Assembly: GCF_900113255.1 (NCBI RefSeq)
Contig: NZ_FOOR01000009.1
Coordinates: forward strand, 1 to 64,000
Direction of reading: 5' to 3'
DNA: 64,000 nucleotides
Source: Novosphingobium sp. CF614
GTDB lineage: Bacteria; Pseudomonadota; Alphaproteobacteria; Sphingomonadales; Sphingomonadaceae
How positions within the stretch are numbered: the stretch's first letter is position 1; each line of letters opens with the position of its first letter. Position numbers and translations under genes: made by a program. Below the pieces are notes generated by a model that was given only the letters and a program-made list of their open reading frames with translations, had not been told where the DNA came from and did not search any database. Shown here piece by piece: positions 59,451-64,000 of the stretch.

Positions 59451-62098
59451 CAGAATTGGGTTCCCACGTTGAAAGTGAAAGTCTTGGTATCGTCGCCGTC
59501 CTGCTTGAGGAGGGCCTTGGAAATGTCGATGCGGAAGGGGCCGAAGGGCGAGTTCCAGTTGACGCCGAAACCGATCGCTACGCGCGGCTTCCAGCTGTTG
59601 CCGACGAAACGCTCGATGAACGCCTGGGTCGAACCGATCGCCTGGTTGTCTAGTCCATTGGTCTGGGCTGAGGTGGTGGTAGTCGTCGTGTCGTAGGTGC
59701 CATCGCCCTTGTTCGGGTAATAGAGCTGATTGCCGCTGCTGTCCCGCGTGCCGATGAAGCAGCCGCCGTCGGCCGGCAGGCAGTCCTCGATCAGGTCGGG
59801 CTTCTTAATGCCCCAGACGGCGCCCGCATCGACGAAGATCGAAGGCCGCAGCCCCATTTCACGCGCGCCCGACCCGAGCGGGATCTCGAGTTCCGCGCGG
59901 CTCATGTAATAGTACTTGCCGCCCAGGGCGTCGTCGGTCTTGGTCGATTCCTCGGTATAATTGCCGTCCGTATCTTGCGTGTAGTACTGACGGATGACGC
60001 GCGGCCCGACACCGCGGATGCCGAAGCCGCGGATCTGCGGCTCGCCCAGGTAGAAGCGGTCGGTCAGGCGTACATCGTCGCCGCCGTAGCCCTTGATCGC
60101 GCCGCCCTCGCCCGAAAGCGAGAAGATGAAACCGCTGCCAAGCGGCCAGTACTTGGCGGCATTGGCGCGCAGCCGGGCGTACTTCACATCGCCGCCCAGC
60201 CCCGCCACGTCGACGTTGACCGACATCGTCTCGCCGCGCGAGGGCCGCACCCGGTTGTCCAGCGTGTCGTAGATCACCGAAAGACCGACGATCGAACTCA
60301 GGCGCTTGCCGATGGCATCGCACAGATACCGACCGGCATAGAGCGGATCGCACTGGAAAACGTCGGGATCGAGGCGGTAGGAATAGTAAGTATTCTTATC
60401 CAGGGCCACGTCGTCATAATTGAGCGTGTAACGCCCGACCGCCGTCAGATACTCGGTCAGCGGCACGCCGGCGCGGACCTGGAAGCCGGTCGTGGACTGC
60501 TCATAGGTGGTATTGCGGTCGGAATTGTAGTAATTGAAACTGTTGTAATCACGCCGATAGATATCGACACCGAGCGACACGTTCTTGTCGAACAGGTAGG
60601 GTTCGACGAAGCTCGCCTGGACGCTCTTGGAATAGCGCGAATAGCTGCCCGAAAGGCCCACTGTCTGGCCGCGCCCCCGGAAGTTGCGCTGCTGGATCGA
60701 GGCCTGGAAGATGAAGCTCTCCAGGCTCGAGAAGCCAGCCGAAAGCTGGAGCTCGCCGGTCGGCTTCTCCTCCACGTTGGCTTCCAGGACGATGCGGTCG
60801 TCGGCGCTGCCCGGCTTCTGTTCGACCTCGAACTTCTCCTGGAAGTAGCCGAGCGACTTGATGCGGTTGGTGGAGCGCTTGACCTGCAGCGAGTTGAACG
60901 CGTCGCCCTCGCCCAGGCGGAACTCGCGGCGCACCACCTTGTCCTGGGTCAGCGTATTGCCGTTGATGTCGATGCGCTCGACATAGACGCGCGGCGCTTC
61001 CTGGATCACGAAGGTCAGCCCCATGGTGAGGTTGTCCTTGTCGCGATCGTACTGCGGCCGCACGTCCGCGAAGGCATAGCCGAAGGCGCCGGCGGTCTCG
61101 TTCAGGTTGTCGATGGTGTCTTCGACCTGCTTGGCATTGTACCAGTCGCCCGTGTGCATGGGCAGGTTCTTCGCCAGCTTTTCGCCGTCGAAATCGCGCA
61201 GCTGGCTTTCGACCTTCACGTCGCCGAACTTGTAGCGCTTCCCTTCCTCCACCACGTAAGTGATGATGAAGTCCTTCTTGTCCGGGGTCAGCTCGGCCAC
61301 GGCCGAGACGACGCGGAAGTCGGCATAGCCCTCCGTCAGGTAGAACTGGCGCAGCTTCTGCTGGTCGAAGGCCATGCGATCGGGGTCGTAGCTCGTGCCG
61401 GAGCTGAAGATGCGCGTGATGCGCGCCTGCTTGGTCACCATCTGGCCGCGCAGCTCGCCGTCGGAAAAATGCTCGTTGCCGATGATGTTGATCTGGCGGA
61501 CCTTCGACTTGTCGCCCTCGGTGATCTCGAAGACGATATCGACGCGGTTCTGGTCGAGCATGACCATCTTGGGCTCGACCGTCGCGGCGTAGCGGCCCTG
61601 GCGCTTGTAAAGCTCGATGATGCGGGCAACGTCGGCGCGGATCTTGGACCGGGTGAAGATCTGGCGCGGGGCGACCTTGATCTCGGGCAGGATCTTGTCG
61701 TCCTTGATGCGCTTGTTGCCTTCAAGGACGATGCGGTTGACCACCGGGTTTTCCTGCACCGCGATGGTGACGGTGCCGCCATCGTTGGTGATCTGGACGT
61801 CCTTGAACAGTTCGGTCGAGTAGAGATCCTTCAGCGCCTCGTCCGCCACGGCCTTGCTATAGGGCTGGCCGATCCGCAGCTTGATGTAGGACATCACGGT
61901 CTGCGGCTCGAGGCGCTCAGCCCCGGTCACCTGGATCGACTGGATCGTCTGCATGACCGGCGCGCCGGGCGCCTGGGCGCTCGGCGGCGCCGCGCCCTGC
62001 TGCGCGAAGGCGACTTCCGGGGCGCCCGCCAGGATCGTAGTCCCAAGGAGCACTGCCGCAACTTGCGACGCACGGCGGGCATCAGTGCTGCGAGCCAT
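59450..62098 (-). CDS. bamA: Outer membrane assembly factor BamA
   Basis: An 882-residue BamA with a signal peptide ending VAFA. Five POTRA domains cover residues about 50-450 (for example IQVTGAERLEPQTVMSYI, NRIVLEGNKRIKDDKI, INIIGNEHFSDGELRG). The Omp85 barrel includes RGFGIRGVGPR, matching the conserved (V/I)RGF motif, and ends FNVGTQF. It inserts outer-membrane proteins. ATG at 62098 is preferred for GGGA six bases upstream; ATG at 62113 is an alternative. rseP lies upstream. Confidence 0.97.
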   Translation of the reverse strand: MARSTDARRASQVAAVLLGTTILAGAPEVAFAQQGAAPPSAQAPGAPVMQTIQSIQVTGAERLEPQTVMSYIKLRIGQPYSKAVADEALKDLYSTELFKDVQITNDGGTVTIAVQENPVVNRIVLEGNKRIKDDKILPEIKVAPRQIFTRSKIRADVARIIELYKRQGRYAATVEPKMVMLDQNRVDIVFEITEGDKSKVRQINIIGNEHFSDGELRGQMVTKQARITRIFSSGTSYDPDRMAFDQQKLRQFYLTEGYADFRVVSAVAELTPDKKDFIITYVVEEGKRYKFGDVKVESQLRDFDGEKLAKNLPMHTGDWYNAKQVEDTIDNLNETAGAFGYAFADVRPQYDRDKDNLTMGLTFVIQEAPRVYVERIDINGNTLTQDKVVRREFRLGEGDAFNSLQVKRSTNRIKSLGYFQEKFEVEQKPGSADDRIVLEANVEEKPTGELQLSAGFSSLESFIFQASIQQRNFRGRGQTVGLSGSYSRYSKSVQASFVEPYLFDKNVSLGVDIYRRDYNSFNYYNSDRNTTYEQSTTGFQVRAGVPLTEYLTAVGRYTLNYDDVALDKNTYYSYRLDPDVFQCDPLYAGRYLCDAIGKRLSSIVGLSVIYDTLDNRVRPSRGETMSVNVDVAGLGGDVKYARLRANAAKYWPLGSGFIFSLSGEGGAIKGYGGDDVRLTDRFYLGEPQIRGFGIRGVGPRVIRQYYTQDTDGNYTEESTKTDDALGGKYYYMSRAELEIPLGSGAREMGLRPSIFVDAGAVWGIKKPDLIEDCLPADGGCFIGTRDSSGNQLYYPNKGDGTYDTTTTTTSAQTNGLDNQAIGSTQAFIERFVGNSWKPRVAIGFGVNWNSPFGPFRIDISKALLKQDGDDTKTFTFNVGTQF

Positions 62099-62271
62099 TT
62101 CCCATCCCATCATTCTACGCAAAATCCTGTATACGCTTTCGCGATGAACTCGACCGGCCCGGCAGGCACGCTGCCCGTCCGGCAGGCAATCGCAGCCATC
62201 TGCCCGATGGAGGGCCTCCAATCAAGCAGCCAAACCCGGCGAGATTGTGATCGCTGGATAAAACCTTCCGG

Positions 62272-63657
62272 CTATCCCCCGAAAACAGGGAGAGACACCA
62301 GATCGTTGACCGTGACGAACAGCATGAGCGCGAGGACCAGTGCCACGCCCGTGCGGATCGCCCATTCCTGACTGCGCACACCCAGAGGCCTGCGACGGAC
62401 CAACTCGGCCGCGTAGAACGCCAGGTGTCCGCCATCGAGGCCCGGAATTGGCAGGAGGTTGATGAATGCCAAGTTAATCGAAATCAGCGCGACGAAGCCG
62501 GCGAAGGCATCCCAGCCCAGGCTGAACTGCTCGCCCGAATACTTGGCGATCTTGATCGGCCCGCCCAGCTCCTTCACCGATCGCTCGCCGGTGAAGATCT
62601 GGCCGACCCCGGCCACCATCATCCGCATCATGGAAAAGCTGCGGGTAACGCCCAGGCCAAGCGCTTCGACGGGTCCGACCGGCTCGATATGGCCGAAGCC
62701 GGCGCGGATGCCGAGCTGACCGACTGTCCTGGCATGTCCATCCGCCTCGGTGACGGTGCCGGTGCCGATCGTTACCGGGAAGACATGCGCCTCCCCGCCC
62801 CGCATCACGGTTATCGTCACCGTCCTGCCCGGGAACGGCTGGACCAGGCGCGGAATGTCGAAAAAGCTGCGCACGTCGGCATCGTCGATCGCAACGATCC
62901 GGTCGCCAGCCTTCATGCCGGCCGTCTCGGCCGTGGAATCGCTCGAGAACCCACCCACCACCGGCACGGCGAAATCGATGCCGAGATCGCCCCCTTCAGC
63001 CGTGTTGCCGAACTCGTCGCTCATCTTCCGGCGCGCGACCGTGACCGGCAGCACCAGTTCGCGCCCGTCGCGCGCGATGGTGATCTTAAGCGCCTTGCCG
63101 GGATAGTAGACGACATGTTCGGGAACGTCGGTAAGGCTTTCGATCCGCGTGCCGTCGATCGCGACGATGCGATCGCCAATCTCCATTCCGGCGGCCCGCG
63201 CCGGCGAATCCTGCGTGAAGGCGGCAACCTCGGCATCGGCCACCTGGCGACCGTTCGCATAGGCGAAGCCGGCCACGATCAGCACGCAGAGCAGGAAATT
63301 GGTCATCGGCCCGGCCAGCACGATCAGCGCGCGCTGCCACAGCGGCTTGGCGTGGAAGGTATGCGATCGCTGTTCCGGCGTCAGCCCGTCCTCGGCCGCC
63401 GACGGCGCGCTCGCGGGGTTCATGTCGCCGGCGAACTGGACATAGCCGCCCAGCGGCAGCGCCGAAAGCTTCCAGCGGGTGCCGCGCCGGTCGGTCCAGC
63501 CGGCGATCTCCTTGCCGAAGCCGATCGAGAAGGCATCGGCCTTCACCCCGAACCAGCGGCCGACCAGATAGTGGCCCAGTTCGTGGATCAGCACCAGCGG
63601 GCCCAGCACGAGCAGGAAGGCGAAGATCGTCGTCAGCAGGTTGGGCGATGCGGTCAA
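62272..63657 (-). CDS. rseP: Site-2 zinc protease RseP
   Basis: A 461-residue membrane protease. The zinc site is HELGHYLVGR near residue 28, and the distal ligand is in NLLPIPGLDGGHL near residue 400. Two PDZ-like domains sit between (about residues 120-200 and 215-290; DSPARAAGMEIGDRIVAIDG and STAETAGMKAGDRIVAIDD). It cleaves anti-sigma factors within the membrane. The TTG at 63657 is the likeliest start; longer in-frame starts would run into dxr. RseP could in principle act on the FecR-like protein at 5675-6628. Confidence 0.93.
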   Translation of the reverse strand: MTASPNLLTTIFAFLLVLGPLVLIHELGHYLVGRWFGVKADAFSIGFGKEIAGWTDRRGTRWKLSALPLGGYVQFAGDMNPASAPSAAEDGLTPEQRSHTFHAKPLWQRALIVLAGPMTNFLLCVLIVAGFAYANGRQVADAEVAAFTQDSPARAAGMEIGDRIVAIDGTRIESLTDVPEHVVYYPGKALKITIARDGRELVLPVTVARRKMSDEFGNTAEGGDLGIDFAVPVVGGFSSDSTAETAGMKAGDRIVAIDDADVRSFFDIPRLVQPFPGRTVTITVMRGGEAHVFPVTIGTGTVTEADGHARTVGQLGIRAGFGHIEPVGPVEALGLGVTRSFSMMRMMVAGVGQIFTGERSVKELGGPIKIAKYSGEQFSLGWDAFAGFVALISINLAFINLLPIPGLDGGHLAFYAAELVRRRPLGVRSQEWAIRTGVALVLALMLFVTVNDLVSLPVFGG

Positions 63658-63671
63658 AGTCAGGCTGTCCC

Positions 63672-64000
63672 CTATCCCACGCTCAGCGTCAGTTGCAGCG
63701 CCCTCGCCCGCGCCTCGCTGTCGACGGCGAGCACGTCGGTCAGGCAGGCGGGTGGCGGCGGTGCATAGGCATTGAGCACGTTTTCCACGTGTGCCGCAAT
63801 CCTGGTGAATGGAATCTGACCATCCAGGAACGCGGCGACCGCCACTTCGTTCGCGGCGTTGAGCACCGCCGGAACCGCGCCGCCGGCCTGCGCCGCCTCC
63901 CGGGCCAGGCGCGTGGCCGGAAAACGCTCCTCGTCCGGCTTGCGGAACGTCAGCTCGCCGATCGCGGCCAGGTCCAGCGGCTCGCACGGGGTATCCATGC
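63672..64000 (-). CDS. dxr: 1-Deoxy-D-xylulose 5-phosphate reductoisomerase, 3' end
   Basis: The last 109 codons or so of Dxr, cut by the window edge. Visible are [34 protein letters not shown] and the signature [18 protein letters not shown]. The enzyme makes 2-C-methylerythritol 4-phosphate in isoprenoid synthesis. It lies upstream of rseP with a 14-base gap, the standard proteobacterial order. Confidence 0.95.
   Translation of the reverse strand, partial: MDTPCEPLDLAAIGELTFRKPDEERFPATRLAREAAQAGGAVPAVLNAANEVAVAAFLDGQIPFTRIAAHVENVLNAYAPPPPACLTDVLAVDSEARARALQLTLSVG

Noticed and set aside
59975..62371. A 798-codon open frame opposite bamA
   Set aside because: Low-complexity composition typical of an antisense frame; bamA is clear.

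Overview
The window is GC-rich bacterial chromosome with tightly packed, often overlapping genes. The housekeeping content points to an alphaproteobacterium, most likely Sphingomonadales (Novosphingobium/Sphingobium-like). The clues are dxr-rseP-bamA-ompH-fabZ in that order, a DUF4170 protein, a very large acidic RpoD, a general-stress promoter of GGAAC-N16-CGTT form, and many intergenic repeats of the type common in sphingomonads. The genus is an inference. No phage, plasmid backbone, IS transposase or CRISPR array is visible.

Region 1 (385-8903, +) is one continuous overlapping operon: a thermostable-hemolysin-family protein, an AMP-forming ligase fused to a heme-oxygenase-like diiron domain, an SDR, a secreted helical-repeat protein, a methyltransferase, then an ECF sigma factor, a FecR-type anti-sigma factor and a TonB-dependent receptor with an STN signalling domain. 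It reads as a small-molecule biosynthesis locus wired to its own cell-surface signalling switch.

Region 2 (9005-13106, -) is an accessory block: a GrpB-family gene whose 3' end is replaced by a short inverted-repeat element, a truncated Cys/His protein, a methyltransferase, a PhyH-type oxygenase, a GNAT-RES fusion and two small ORFs. It lies beside tRNA-Gly.

Region 3 (13466-21158) is ordinary: tRNA-Gly, a thioredoxin/TPR protein, a LonN-domain protein, MarC, FolD, YggT, two exported hypotheticals, ArgB and an SPFH/NfeD pair.

Region 4 (21268-29686, -) is the most unusual part. Three genes are coupled by 4-bp ATGA overlaps: a CHAT peptidase carrying its own P-loop ATPase, a 1660-residue STAND-like NTPase that ends in a CHAT-like domain without the catalytic His and Cys, and an HExxH zinc metallopeptidase. 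It looks like a regulated proteolytic conflict or cell-death device.

Region 5 (30052-37000) has a JmjC-like oxygenase, a MarR regulator, enolase, a four-gene membrane stress operon behind an EcfG-type promoter, DUF4170, a protein with a CheD/CNF-like Cys-His pattern, and GreA.

Region 6 (37119-48195) has CarB, a FitAB-type toxin-antitoxin pair, CarA, a YqeY/GatB-like protein, a GIY-YIG nuclease between perfect inverted repeats, DnaG, RpoD and an orphan BrnA-type antitoxin.

Region 7 (48458-64000) has Kup, the cytochrome c maturation cluster ccmC-D-E-F-G-H-I (no ccmA or ccmB here), tRNA-His, a prolyl-4-hydroxylase-like oxygenase, SodC, a PilZ protein, L31, FabZ, an OmpH/Skp chaperone, BamA, RseP and the 3' end of dxr at the window edge.
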